Source: Opitutales bacterium UBA2995
GTDB taxonomy: Bacteria > Verrucomicrobiota > Verrucomicrobiia > Opitutales > UBA2995
Assembly: GCA_002346535.1 (NCBI GenBank)
Contig: DDZZ01000038.1
Span: 297,525-306,671, forward strand
DNA length: 9,147 nucleotides
Direction: 5' to 3'
The position numbers and the translations under genes are program-made. Numbering within the stretch: position 1 is the stretch's first letter; the number at the start of each line of letters is the position of its first letter. Shown in pieces: positions 1-6,931 of this stretch. Below the pieces are notes generated by a model, which was not told the DNA's origin, ran no database searches, and saw only the letters and a program-made list of their open reading frames with translations.

Positions 1-1761
1 GTGGTAGGCAATTTCGCCCCCGCCGGTAAAATCAATACCGTAGATGTCGTCACCCTTGATCACCGCCATGGATACCCCGATCAGCACAATAATCCACGAT
101 GTGATAAAGGCATATTTACGGTAGTCGAGAAACTGAATGGAAGTTTCCTTGAAAATTGTGACCGTCAACATCCGCTTAGTGATCTCCGTGTTTATCAGCA
201 GGTCCAGAAAGGCGCGGCTGATAATGAGAGCGGAAAACATGGTGGAACCAATACCAATAGCCAAAGTCACGCCGAATCCCTTAACAGGACCCGTTCCAAA
301 ATAGATAAGGATAAAGGAAGTAATCAAGGTTGTGACATTGGCATCCACAATGGTTGAAAATGCTTTGTTAAATCCACCCAACAGAGAGTTCTTCAAGGTC
401 TTCCCAGCTTGTAACTCCTCCCGCATCCGTTCGTAAATCAGGATGTTGGCATCCACTGCCATACCGACGGTGAGGACCAAGGCTGCAATCCCCGGCAAGG
501 TCAATGTAGCTCCCAAGCTTGACAGTGTTCCCGCAACGATAACCAAATTGAGCACCACTGAGATAAGCGCCACCACACCGGCAATCATGTAATAAAACAG
601 CATGAAAAATACCACGACCGCAGCACCAATGATAAAGGCTTGCTTACCGGAATTTACCGCATCTTCCGCCATCGTCGGGCCAACCTCATACAATTCCGCG
701 ATTCGTAATTCGACGTCCAAAGGATTGTTTAATCCATTCGCAATTTCTTCTGCTTCACGCTGGGTAAAGGAACCGGTAATTCGGGCAGAGTCGCCCGCGA
801 TTGCAAAACGCACGCTGGGAGCGGTAAGCAATTCACCATCTAAAGTAATCGCAAGCAACCCTGGAGGAGCATTTTGAGTGTTCCGGCTGGATATATCACG
901 TGTCAGCTGCTCGAACTGACGCCCGCCTTCGGATGTAAAATCCATCAAGATTTCAAATCCGCCAAATTCGGCAATCGCTGCGCGCGCCTCATCAATCGCA
1001 TCTCCTTTCATTTCAGGAATGCGTTTGATGTACAAATAACTGGTCTGGATGCTGCCGTCTGCGGCTTCGTTTTCCAGAGCCTTGGCTACGTAGCCGATAG
1101 GCGCATTGGGATCATTCAGACTTGTTGGAACCGCCGTACGATGAACAAGGTGAAATTCCAGGCGCGCGGGTTTGCTGATGGCACTTTCAACTTCCGGATT
1201 ACTGACTGTGGATTCACCAGGCAATTGAACTTCAATTCTGTTTTCGCCGGTCGTTCGAATGACCGGTTCAGTGACACCCAGAGCGTTAATACGCTTTCCT
1301 AGTATATCGATAGCCTTCGATAAATCACCCTCTTTTTGGTACTGGGTTGCGGTCGGATCCAAGTCCAACTCAAAGACAAAAACAACCCCCCCCTTCAGAT
1401 CCAACCCAGGTTGGAGCCGTGCTTTGGAACGCTTCAGAAGTTCCTCCATAAGCACTTCGTTGCGTATTTCGGTATTCCTTAGGCTGGCCTCAAGAATAAG
1501 GTGAGGGAAATATTGTGAGAGATCCAGCGAGCGATTGTTCGCAATACTGCGCAAAGCTACATAAAAAGTCTTATAGGACTCCGCTTCATTTTCATAAGCA
1601 ACCTGTGCCTCCTCGACAAGCGAAGTAAAGGCAGAGTCCTGATTGCTTTCCGCAAGAATGTAATCCTTGAAAGGCGTATCCTTATAAGGCTGCAAATAAA
1701 GTACCGCAGTGAATACGATCAGGGCTGAGAGAATTAGTTTCCAAATAGTACTACCGGTCAT
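1..1761 (-). CDS. secDF: SecD-SecF fusion protein translocase subunit, 3' end cut off by window edge
   Basis: This is the accessory Sec translocase subunit, which uses the proton motive force to help pull exported proteins across the inner membrane. The 587 visible codons read without a stop from ATG at 1761 to the window edge. In order they show an N-terminal membrane segment (about residues 5-24), the SecD P1 region with GLDLKGG, a periplasmic region, then from about residue 380 a block of membrane helices with the VGMAVDANILIYER motif; its Asp (about residue 437) matches the proton-path Asp of SecD. From about residue 535 the chain continues in frame into SecF, with a DYRKYAF segment and the SecF signature GIDFTGG. 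This is therefore a natural SecD-SecF fusion, not two genes. It lies 36 nt downstream of yajC in the same direction, the usual operon order. No good Shine-Dalgarno precedes the ATG; TTG at 1773 is an alternative start. Confidence 0.95.
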   Translation of the reverse strand, partial: MTGSTIWKLILSALIVFTAVLYLQPYKDTPFKDYILAESNQDSAFTSLVEEAQVAYENEAESYKTFYVALRSIANNRSLDLSQYFPHLILEASLRNTEIRNEVLMEELLKRSKARLQPGLDLKGGVVFVFELDLDPTATQYQKEGDLSKAIDILGKRINALGVTEPVIRTTGENRIEVQLPGESTVSNPEVESAISKPARLEFHLVHRTAVPTSLNDPNAPIGYVAKALENEAADGSIQTSYLYIKRIPEMKGDAIDEARAAIAEFGGFEILMDFTSEGGRQFEQLTRDISSRNTQNAPPGLLAITLDGELLTAPSVRFAIAGDSARITGSFTQREAEEIANGLNNPLDVELRIAELYEVGPTMAEDAVNSGKQAFIIGAAVVVFFMLFYYMIAGVVALISVVLNLVIVAGTLSSLGATLTLPGIAALVLTVGMAVDANILIYERMREELQAGKTLKNSLLGGFNKAFSTIVDANVTTLITSFILIYFGTGPVKGFGVTLAIGIGSTMFSALIISRAFLDLLINTEITKRMLTVTIFKETSIQFLDYRKYAFITSWIIVLIGVSMAVIKGDDIYGIDFTGGGEIAYH

Positions 1762-1797
1762 GGATAGCGACAAATTAAGATGATAAGGAGGGGATGA

Positions 1798-2118
1798 TTA
1801 AGATTCGGAGGCGATTTTCCCCTGAACGAAGCTTTTCTGGATTTCGACCTTAGTATTCTCGGCAATGCGAATGACAAAACGATCGTCTTTCACATTGGTA
1901 ATAGTGCCGTAAATACCGGAAGCCGTGATCACGTCGTCACCCGTAACCAGCTCTTCAATCATTTTTGTGTGTTGTTTCTGTTTTTTGCGCTGAGGAGCAA
2001 CCAAGAAAAACCACATCGCACCCAGTATGAGAAACCAGAAAATGATCATGGTCATTCCACCGCTCCCTTGTGACTGGGCAAAATGGATGAGAATAAGATT
2101 GCTAAGAGCTGTCTCCAT
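1798..2118 (-). CDS. yajC: Preprotein translocase subunit YajC
   Basis: YajC is the small single-pass membrane partner of SecDF in the Sec holotranslocon. The 106-residue product has a short N-terminus, one hydrophobic helix at about residues 22-41, then the basic stop-transfer segment PQRKKQKQH and a cytoplasmic domain with the family pattern GDDVITASGIYGTI. This size and layout are normal for YajC (E. coli is about 110 residues). I chose ATG 2118 because GGA sits 7 nt upstream; the same frame can be extended to GTG 2148 (116 residues), but that start has no ribosome-binding site. It is immediately upstream of secDF and almost certainly cotranscribed with it. No convincing promoter is visible upstream. 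Confidence 0.93.
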   Translation of the reverse strand: METALSNLILIHFAQSQGSGGMTMIIFWFLILGAMWFFLVAPQRKKQKQHTKMIEELVTGDDVITASGIYGTITNVKDDRFVIRIAENTKVEIQKSFVQGKIASES

Positions 2119-2300
2119 AATTGATTCCGTAAAATTAAAACGGACCACTCAAGAAAAGTGTTTTTAGAAAGGCAAGTCATTAACCAATGCCTTTACCCAC
2201 CTGCCAACTCGAAGCAGAGACTGCCTGAATTCCCGAAAAGTTTGATTAATCAGCAGTTTCTGCAATACGCAGGCGCTTCTTTTTTACCAAGCGTGCGGGT

Positions 2301-2516
2301 TCAGGGGAATGACTTGTTTAAACTTTGGAATCCCTCGCAAAAGATTACCGCAGCCGCGTACCAAACATCGGTTTCCGTATCGTTTTCGTCCTCCTTTAAA
2401 ACGCATGGATTCGAGTTGATTTTGAAGACGACCAACCCGTCCATGCCAACCGCGTAGTCAATGCACCCAGACTCGATTCCCGCCAATTTAAAAATTTCCA
2501 TCAGTTTTTGCTGATG
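2301..2516 (-). pseudogene. C-terminal fragment of an ATP-grasp-like protein (decayed)
   Basis: This frame reads HQQKLMEIFKLAGIESGCID, then VFKINSNP, before a stop at 2301. It resembles the end of ATP-grasp enzymes, where a helix is followed by [EI]F-LA-IEYGRIDY and then the metal-binding strand -EINTNP. In this copy the usual Glu before IN is Lys (KINSNP), so a metal ligand of the family appears lost. Upstream the frame meets a stop at 2526-2528, and the DNA there belongs to a different remnant on the opposite strand, so no N-terminal ATP-binding region exists. I read it as a truncated relic; the family call rests on motif resemblance only and could be wrong. The DNA from 2119 to 2300 between it and yajC holds nothing I can identify. 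Confidence 0.38.
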
Positions 2517-2785
2517 CGAAAATTGTCACCCTTCCTAACGAAGCCAGGATTTACGTAATCACGAACAACATTATCATTGGCGATCAGTTGCTCTATTCTT
2601 CCAATATCGAAGAAATGACCCAATCCGATCCTTATTATGAAGGTGAAAAACTAAAGATCCGGGATTTGGGAACCATAGCGGCAAATCGCAAGCTGAATCT
2701 AATAAGGATAAACTTATCCGAATTCTTAAAATCAGGGACATTGTTTTCCTGTATGGCATTGAACCTGAATTATAAAAACCGGTAA
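2492..2785 (+). pseudogene. C-terminal fragment of an amidinotransferase / arginine deiminase-like protein
   Basis: An open plus-strand frame runs from just after the TAA at 2489-2491 to TAA at 2783-2785 with no credible start at its left end (only TTG 2588, without a good ribosome-binding site). It contains LPNEARIYVITNNIIIGDQL and, near the end, INLSEFLKSG followed closely by SCMALNLNY. The last part resembles the end of the amidinotransferase/DDAH fold, typically [VI]DLSE[FL]-K-GGG---C-TL-L, where the Cys is the nucleophile attacking the guanidino group. The expected GGG run appears here as GTL, suggesting damage. Only the C-terminal third or so is present; the N-terminal part with the other catalytic residues is missing. 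Its left end abuts the ATP-grasp-like remnant on the opposite strand. Motif-based call with moderate doubt; a divergent small gene cannot be excluded. Confidence 0.4.
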
Positions 2786-2852
2786 GGAGAATCCAATTTT
2801 TGGAACTGCCATAATCGCGGCGGCTGTATTTCCCGGCCCTCGTTGACGTAAC

Positions 2853-3239
2853 CTATTCCACTGTCAATGGCGCGTAATCCTCGGGGGAGAGCAATTCCTC
2901 CAATCCAGATGAATCCGTGATCTTGAATTTGATGATCCATCCTTCTCCGTAGGGGTCCTGATTGATCAACTGAGGTGAATCTTCCAACGGACCATTTACC
3001 TCCAGAACTTCGGCATCAACAGGCAGATAGATATCCGAAGCAGCTTTAACGGATTCTACGACGCTGAAACTATCCCCCTTGGAAAAAGTATCACCCTCCT
3101 CTGGAAGCTCGACAAATGTGACATCCCCAAGGCTGGTTTGTGCAAAATCGGTGATACCAATCAATGCCGTTTGGTCATCCAGCAATTTAATCCATTCGTG
3201 CTCTTTGGAATATTTAAGCTCAGCAGGTATGTTGCTCAT
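2853..3239 (-). CDS. gcvH: Glycine cleavage system H protein
   Basis: GcvH carries the lipoyl arm that shuttles the aminomethyl group between the P, T and L proteins during glycine decarboxylation in the cytosol. The 128-residue length is standard for the family. It begins with the typical Y-SKEHEW segment (residues 10-16), continues with GITDFAQTSLGD, and has the lipoylation site ESVKAASDIY, with the modified Lys at residue 65. It ends in the usual helix with SPEDY. It lies 26 nt downstream of gcvT in the same direction, so the two form an operon. No gcvP follows within the window; the DNA downstream is remnant sequence, so gcvP must be encoded elsewhere if the pathway works. Confidence 0.96.
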   Translation of the reverse strand: MSNIPAELKYSKEHEWIKLLDDQTALIGITDFAQTSLGDVTFVELPEEGDTFSKGDSFSVVESVKAASDIYLPVDAEVLEVNGPLEDSPQLINQDPYGEGWIIKFKITDSSGLEELLSPEDYAPLTVE

Positions 3240-3265
3240 TCGTTAAAGGAGTTGAATTATGAAAA

Positions 3266-4366
3266 TTATGCGTTTTTATGGATAGGTGGTTTTACACGTC
3301 TAATGGCGTAACGTTTTCCTCTTAAATCGACTTCCAAATTGTCTGACGAGACAAAATCGCGGCGAATGACCGCCGACCCGATCGGCTGGTTGAGTATCGG
3401 CGACTGAGTTCCCGAAACTACTTCTCCGATACATTGGTCTCCAGAATAGACCGAAGTTCCCGCGCGTGCGATACGTCGGCCGTTCAGGACAAAAAACAAG
3501 GTCCGTCTTGGGATGCCTTGAGCTTTTTGGGCTTCCAAGGCAGAGCGGCCGATGAAATCCGAATCCTTCTTTAATTTTACAGTCCAACCGATTCCGCCTT
3601 CGTAAGGTGTCACCGTATCACTGATCTCGTGCCCATAAAGAGGAAACCCGGCTTCCAGGCGCAAGCTGTCACGAGCCCCGAGGCCGGCCAGTTGCAATCC
3701 GCTATTCTCACCCGTTTGCAGGATAGCAGCGGCAATATTTGGGGCCTGATCCCATTGCCCATAAATTTCGAAGCCGTCTTCACCGGTGTAACCAGTGCGG
3801 CTGATAACGGCCGGGCCATCGAGGATGGTCCCCTCGGCAAAGTGATAATAGGCTATCTCGCTAAGCGGAATTTTCACCAGCTTCTGAAGGATCTCTTCCG
3901 ACTGCGGACCTTGAATGGCAATTTGACAATACTTCAAAGAAGCATCCGTTGCCGAACAATCAAACGCTGAGGCTTTATCCAAAATCCAGGCCACGTCTTT
4001 CTCTGTGTTGGAAGCGTTGATACAAAGCAAAAACTCAGAATCGGATCGGCAATAAATCAGCAAATCATCCAAAACAGTTCCACCTTCGTAACACATGGGA
4101 GTGTAAAGGACTCGTCCCGGAGTCATCTTGCTTACATCGTTGGTAACGAGGCTATCGAGAAAGAGCTTGGACTGAAGGCCACTCACTTCCATTTCACCCA
4201 TGTGACTGACATCAAACAATCCGGCGGAATTTCTTACGGCGAGATGCTCCGCCAAGATTCCGGAATATTGTACTGGCATGTCCCAACCACCAAATGGAAC
4301 CATACGTGCTCCGTGCTCACGGTGGAACTTGTTAAGAGATGTTTTTTTCAACTCATCCGTAGTCAT
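3266..4366 (-). CDS. gcvT: Glycine cleavage system T protein (aminomethyltransferase)
   Basis: GcvT moves the methylene group from the aminomethyl-lipoyl arm of GcvH to tetrahydrofolate, releasing ammonia. With the start at ATG 4366 the product has 366 residues, close to the E. coli enzyme (364). It starts with LKKTSLNKFH and MVPFGGWDMPVQY (residues 22-34), then FDVSHMGEM, GTVLDD with the likely catalytic Asp at 101, IQGPQ, and the folate-site segment RTGYTGEDGFE (190-200), followed by GARDSLRLEAGFPLYGHE and the C-terminal barrel. The frame also allows GTG 4411 (381 residues), but the extra 15 residues are not family-like. Translation of gcvH follows after 26 nt. I looked for a glycine riboswitch upstream and found none. 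Confidence 0.95.
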   Translation of the reverse strand: MTTDELKKTSLNKFHREHGARMVPFGGWDMPVQYSGILAEHLAVRNSAGLFDVSHMGEMEVSGLQSKLFLDSLVTNDVSKMTPGRVLYTPMCYEGGTVLDDLLIYCRSDSEFLLCINASNTEKDVAWILDKASAFDCSATDASLKYCQIAIQGPQSEEILQKLVKIPLSEIAYYHFAEGTILDGPAVISRTGYTGEDGFEIYGQWDQAPNIAAAILQTGENSGLQLAGLGARDSLRLEAGFPLYGHEISDTVTPYEGGIGWTVKLKKDSDFIGRSALEAQKAQGIPRRTLFFVLNGRRIARAGTSVYSGDQCIGEVVSGTQSPILNQPIGSAVIRRDFVSSDNLEVDLRGKRYAIRRVKPPIHKNA

Positions 4367-4517
4367 CTGAAAGGATACCCTAACTAATGCAGACTCATGT
4401 AAAAGCAACACTTGAAAATTCCCAACAGTTCTTTATGGTAAAATTCCTAATGAGAATAGGTATAGTCAGGAACTGGCTCTTTTCAGACCTAAAGAGGTCA
4501 TTGAGTTGAATCAGGCA

Positions 4518-4685
4518 ATGGAAGTTAACAACTTAAGCTCCCAAATGGAGGAACAGGGTGGAGAGGACCCACTGCCGCGAAATTGCAAGGAAAACTTAAA
4601 ACACTACCCCGCAATTTTTAATTACTGGGAACAGGCGGACCCTGATTGCATTCCCAAAGGAATCGCAACCCCTTCTTCTAAATGA
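4518..4685 (+). CDS. Possible small ORF overlapping the start of the CNNM/CBS gene
   Basis: A plus-strand frame open from 4416 has its first ATG at 4518 and ends at TGA 4683-4685, giving 55 residues. The stop overlaps the next gene's start as ATGA, the classic arrangement for translational coupling. The product is soluble, acidic at the start (MEVNNLSSQMEEQGGEDPLP) and ends with HYPAIFNYWEQADPDC followed by a short tail; it has two Cys and no membrane segment. I do not recognise the family. The ribosome-binding site before ATG 4518 is weak, and ATG 4545 is an alternative (46 residues). Because the frame is open a further 100 nt upstream without a start, it could also be the tail of a decayed larger gene like other relics in this window. 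Confidence 0.4.
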   Translation: MEVNNLSSQMEEQGGEDPLPRNCKENLKHYPAIFNYWEQADPDCIPKGIATPSSK

Positions 4686-5767
4686 CCACCCTGACCTTAG
4701 CCGTGGTATTGACCGTTGGCGTTTCCGCCTTTTGTTCCGTGCTAGAAGCCATGGTGCTGAGTACCACCACCGCGGAAATCGAATCCATGGCAAACAAATC
4801 TGCCAAATGGGGCAATTTGTTCAAAACCATCATAGCAGAAATCGATGATACCATATCGGCCATTCTGACTTTGAACACGATTGCCAATACGGCGGGCGCG
4901 TCGGTAGTGGGCACATTGGCCGCAGAAATTTACGGATCCTCAGCCGTGGGAATAGTTGCGGCAATCATGACATTCATGATCCTGATTTTTTCAGAGATCA
5001 TTCCAAAAAATGTCGGCGTTGCCTACCGACCCTGGATACAACCTTTGTCGGTCTATCCTCTGGTTGCCATTCGCTTTTTAATGAAGCCCGTCACCTACTT
5101 CACCCGCAGCTTCGTGCGGTTGTTGGTCAAAGAGCATGAGACCTCCAGTGAAGAAGCGGAGGAAGAAATAAAATTGCTTGCTGAAAAGGGAGCCAAGGAA
5201 GGAAAATTGCGGTCCGCCGAAGCCGATGTAATCAGCAACACGCTTACCCTGGATGATGTGGCCATCGACGACATTATGACCCCGCGAACCGTGGTTTATG
5301 CCCTCGAGCAAGACCAAACCATTGGCGAGGTGTTCAAGGAATTTAACAACATCCCATTTGCCAGGATACCAGTCTATACTGAGACGATCGACAATGTAGT
5401 CGGCTATGTGCGCCGACGAGATCTGCTCCAGGCGGTTGCGGATGATGCTCACGATACCCAGCTCGAGGAATTGATGGATCAAGCATTGTTCGTCCCCGAA
5501 ACTGCAAACGGTGCCGATACCCTGCAAAGCTTCCTGGCCAAACAGCAGCAATTGGCCATCGTTGTAGACGAATTTGGCTCCGTAACCGGAGTGGTTACAA
5601 TGGAAGACATCATCGAGCACATTCTCGGTCGCGAAATATTTGAGAAGGACGACGTCGCAGTGGACATGCGTGAATTGGCTCGGGCGAAAAACGCACAAAA
5701 ACGCGATAAGGAAGTGATAATGGCCAAACAGAAAAAAGAGTTCAAAAAGAAATCGGAAGAGACTTAG
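4682..5767 (+). CDS. CNNM transmembrane domain and CBS-pair protein (HlyC/CorC family-like)
   Basis: This is a DUF21/CNNM membrane protein with a cytoplasmic CBS pair, a family linked to Mg2+/Co2+ transport or resistance and often mislabelled haemolysin. The 361 residues show hydrophobic segments at about 3-25, 58-84, 88-108 and 118-138, with the family's conserved acidic-Ile-Pro-Lys motif as SEIIPKN (104-110). A charged linker follows, then CBS 1 (about 198-252, DDIMTPR to GYVRRRDLL) and CBS 2 (about 266-318, ending in AIVVDEFGSVTGVVTMEDII). The C-terminal CorC_HlyC domain present in many relatives is absent; instead there is a short Lys-rich tail. It overlaps the small upstream ORF by 4 nt and precedes lgt by 9 nt, suggesting one transcript. 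The transported ion cannot be told from sequence alone. Confidence 0.9.
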   Translation: MTTLTLAVVLTVGVSAFCSVLEAMVLSTTTAEIESMANKSAKWGNLFKTIIAEIDDTISAILTLNTIANTAGASVVGTLAAEIYGSSAVGIVAAIMTFMILIFSEIIPKNVGVAYRPWIQPLSVYPLVAIRFLMKPVTYFTRSFVRLLVKEHETSSEEAEEEIKLLAEKGAKEGKLRSAEADVISNTLTLDDVAIDDIMTPRTVVYALEQDQTIGEVFKEFNNIPFARIPVYTETIDNVVGYVRRRDLLQAVADDAHDTQLEELMDQALFVPETANGADTLQSFLAKQQQLAIVVDEFGSVTGVVTMEDIIEHILGREIFEKDDVAVDMRELARAKNAQKRDKEVIMAKQKKEFKKKSEET

Positions 5768-5776
5768 ATCCTTTGC

Positions 5777-6607
5777 ATGAAAGTCTCGTGCCAAGAATCT
5801 GTATACTGGCTTCACGACCTGAGCCCTTTTATAATTAAATTCTCCGATGATTGGGGAATTCGCTGGTACGGATTCGCTTATGTTTTGGGTTTCGTCGCAG
5901 CTGCCGTACTTCTATCAATCTATTTCAAGAGAGGGAGATCGCCCTTCAACAAAGATCAATCCGGCACAATCATGATGATTCTGATAATTGGAACCATGGT
6001 CGGAGGCAGATTGGGGTACATGTTACTGTATGAAGCGGCTACTATGATCAGTGCTCCCTGGAAGATAATTCAGGTCTGGAAGGGAGGCATGGCCAGCCAT
6101 GGCGGAATTGCCGGCTTGGCCGTTTCGGTTTGGTATGTAGCCCACCGCTTCAAACAACCGTTTTGGAAAGTGAGCGATATCGTGGTCACTTTGGGCCCGG
6201 CCGGCGTATTCTTCGGAAGAATTGCCAATTTCATAAATGGGGAGCTCTGGGGCACATCTACGACTGTACCTTGGGCAATCGTATTTCCAGATGCATCCCC
6301 CTATGGAGTGCCCCGTCATCCCAGCCAACTTTACGAAGCAGCCCTGGAAGGACTTATGATGCTGATTTACCTTCAATTGAAGTTTTGGAAATCCGGGGTT
6401 ATCCAAAATAGGCCTGGGCAGCTCACCGGAGAATTCTTTGTGCTGTATGCCATTCTCCGTATTTTTGGAGAACAGTTTCGCGAGCCGGATGCGGATCCAA
6501 TTCTTGGTTTGAGTAGGGGCAGCTTTTATTCGATCCTGATGATCCTGATCGGAGTGGCCTTCATTATTCGATCATCCAAGGCTAGGCAATCTAACGAAAA
6601 AGCATGA
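5777..6607 (+). CDS. lgt: Phosphatidylglycerol--prolipoprotein diacylglyceryl transferase
   Basis: Lgt adds diacylglycerol from phosphatidylglycerol to the lipobox Cys of prolipoproteins, the first step of lipoprotein maturation in the inner membrane. The 276-residue product is of normal length and multi-pass. Visible signatures are HDLSPFII and IRWYGFAYVLGF near the N-terminus, GGRLGYMLLY (76-85), MASHGGIAG with the essential His (108), the Lgt signature GRIANFINGELWG (147-159), HPSQLYEA (181-188), and the C-terminal RIFGEQFREPD (228-238). All the usual conserved residues appear intact. The start at ATG 5777 lies 9 nt after the CNNM/CBS stop and lacks a strong ribosome-binding site, fitting translation coupled to the upstream gene. 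Its last 17 nt overlap the end of the decayed universal stress gene on the opposite strand. Confidence 0.96.
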   Translation: MKVSCQESVYWLHDLSPFIIKFSDDWGIRWYGFAYVLGFVAAAVLLSIYFKRGRSPFNKDQSGTIMMILIIGTMVGGRLGYMLLYEAATMISAPWKIIQVWKGGMASHGGIAGLAVSVWYVAHRFKQPFWKVSDIVVTLGPAGVFFGRIANFINGELWGTSTTVPWAIVFPDASPYGVPRHPSQLYEAALEGLMMLIYLQLKFWKSGVIQNRPGQLTGEFFVLYAILRIFGEQFREPDADPILGLSRGSFYSILMILIGVAFIIRSSKARQSNEKA

Positions 6608-6930
6608 CCGGAGTCCGGCAACGACGAATCATTTCCGTGGTGGTGCTTCCAGTTAAAAGTTCCCGGATTCTGCCATGACCGACCGAGCGGCATCCAAAAT
6701 CGCCCCCGCTTTCAGCTGCTCCATCTCCTCCAATTGCGAAATTACAGTTTGTTAGGGTTTGTATCCCAAGGCTTCTACTGAGATCGGCCATTAAGGGCGC
6801 TTCATCATGTCTTAGCTGACATGAAGGACGTCGACCGTGGCGTCCTCTAGCCGTGACAAAATCCATGAAGCATACTGTTAAAAGACTGACTGTAGGCTGA
6901 ACCGGCGGAACAGAGAAGTAATTTTGTCAT
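6591..6930 (-). pseudogene. Universal stress protein (UspA family) gene, multiply frameshifted
   Basis: The minus strand keeps a UspA gene in colinear pieces in different frames. It opens with ATG 6930 and MTKLLLCSAGSAYSQS, matching the usual KILL-TDGS-YS start, then a TAG at 6847-6849. A second frame gives LEDATVDVLHVS and then TAA before DMMKRP; a third gives LMADLSRSLG; a fourth gives ISQLEEMEQLKAGAILDAAR; the end, in another frame, gives VGHGRIRELLTGSTTTEMI and RTPVMLFR with TAG at 6591-6593. The G-(2)G-(9)G[ST] nucleotide-binding tail is recognisable. The pieces total about 110 residues, less than a normal 140-280 residue Usp, so internal DNA has been lost as well. The start lies 1 nt after the glgC stop, so it was once the second gene of a glgC operon. 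It is very unlikely to make a functional protein. Confidence 0.8.
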
Positions 6931-6931
6931 G

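Noticed and set aside
1..1504. Several plus-strand frames opposite secDF.
   Set aside because: The minus strand encodes SecDF with clear family motifs over the whole stretch; the plus frames are shadows.
1785..1860. Plus-strand AAGGAGGGG with ATG at 1794.
   Set aside because: The frame is very short and antisense to yajC; it looks like a chance match.
2158..2457. Plus-strand 99-codon frame between yajC and the relics.
   Set aside because: No family resemblance, no ribosome-binding site, and its second half is antisense to the ATP-grasp-like fragment.
3245..3283. Strong plus-strand ribosome-binding site AAAGGAG followed by ATG at 3260.
   Set aside because: The frame stops after eight codons (MKIMRFYG) and lies across the gcvT-gcvH gap on the opposite strand; no gene is supported.
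4412..4681. Possible glycine riboswitch upstream of gcvT, prompted by GGAGAGGACCC at about 4560.
   Set aside because: That motif is on the plus strand, pointing away from gcvT, and the conserved aptamer elements do not follow; on the minus strand no aptamer-like pattern is visible.
5078..5815. Long minus-strand frame of 245 codons opposite the CNNM/CBS gene.
   Set aside because: It is a mirror frame of a well-supported gene, with no recognisable motif of its own.
6608..6618. Palindrome CCGGAGTCCGG just after the lgt stop, as a terminator.
   Set aside because: No T run follows on either strand, the loop is a single base, and it is part of the universal stress relic.
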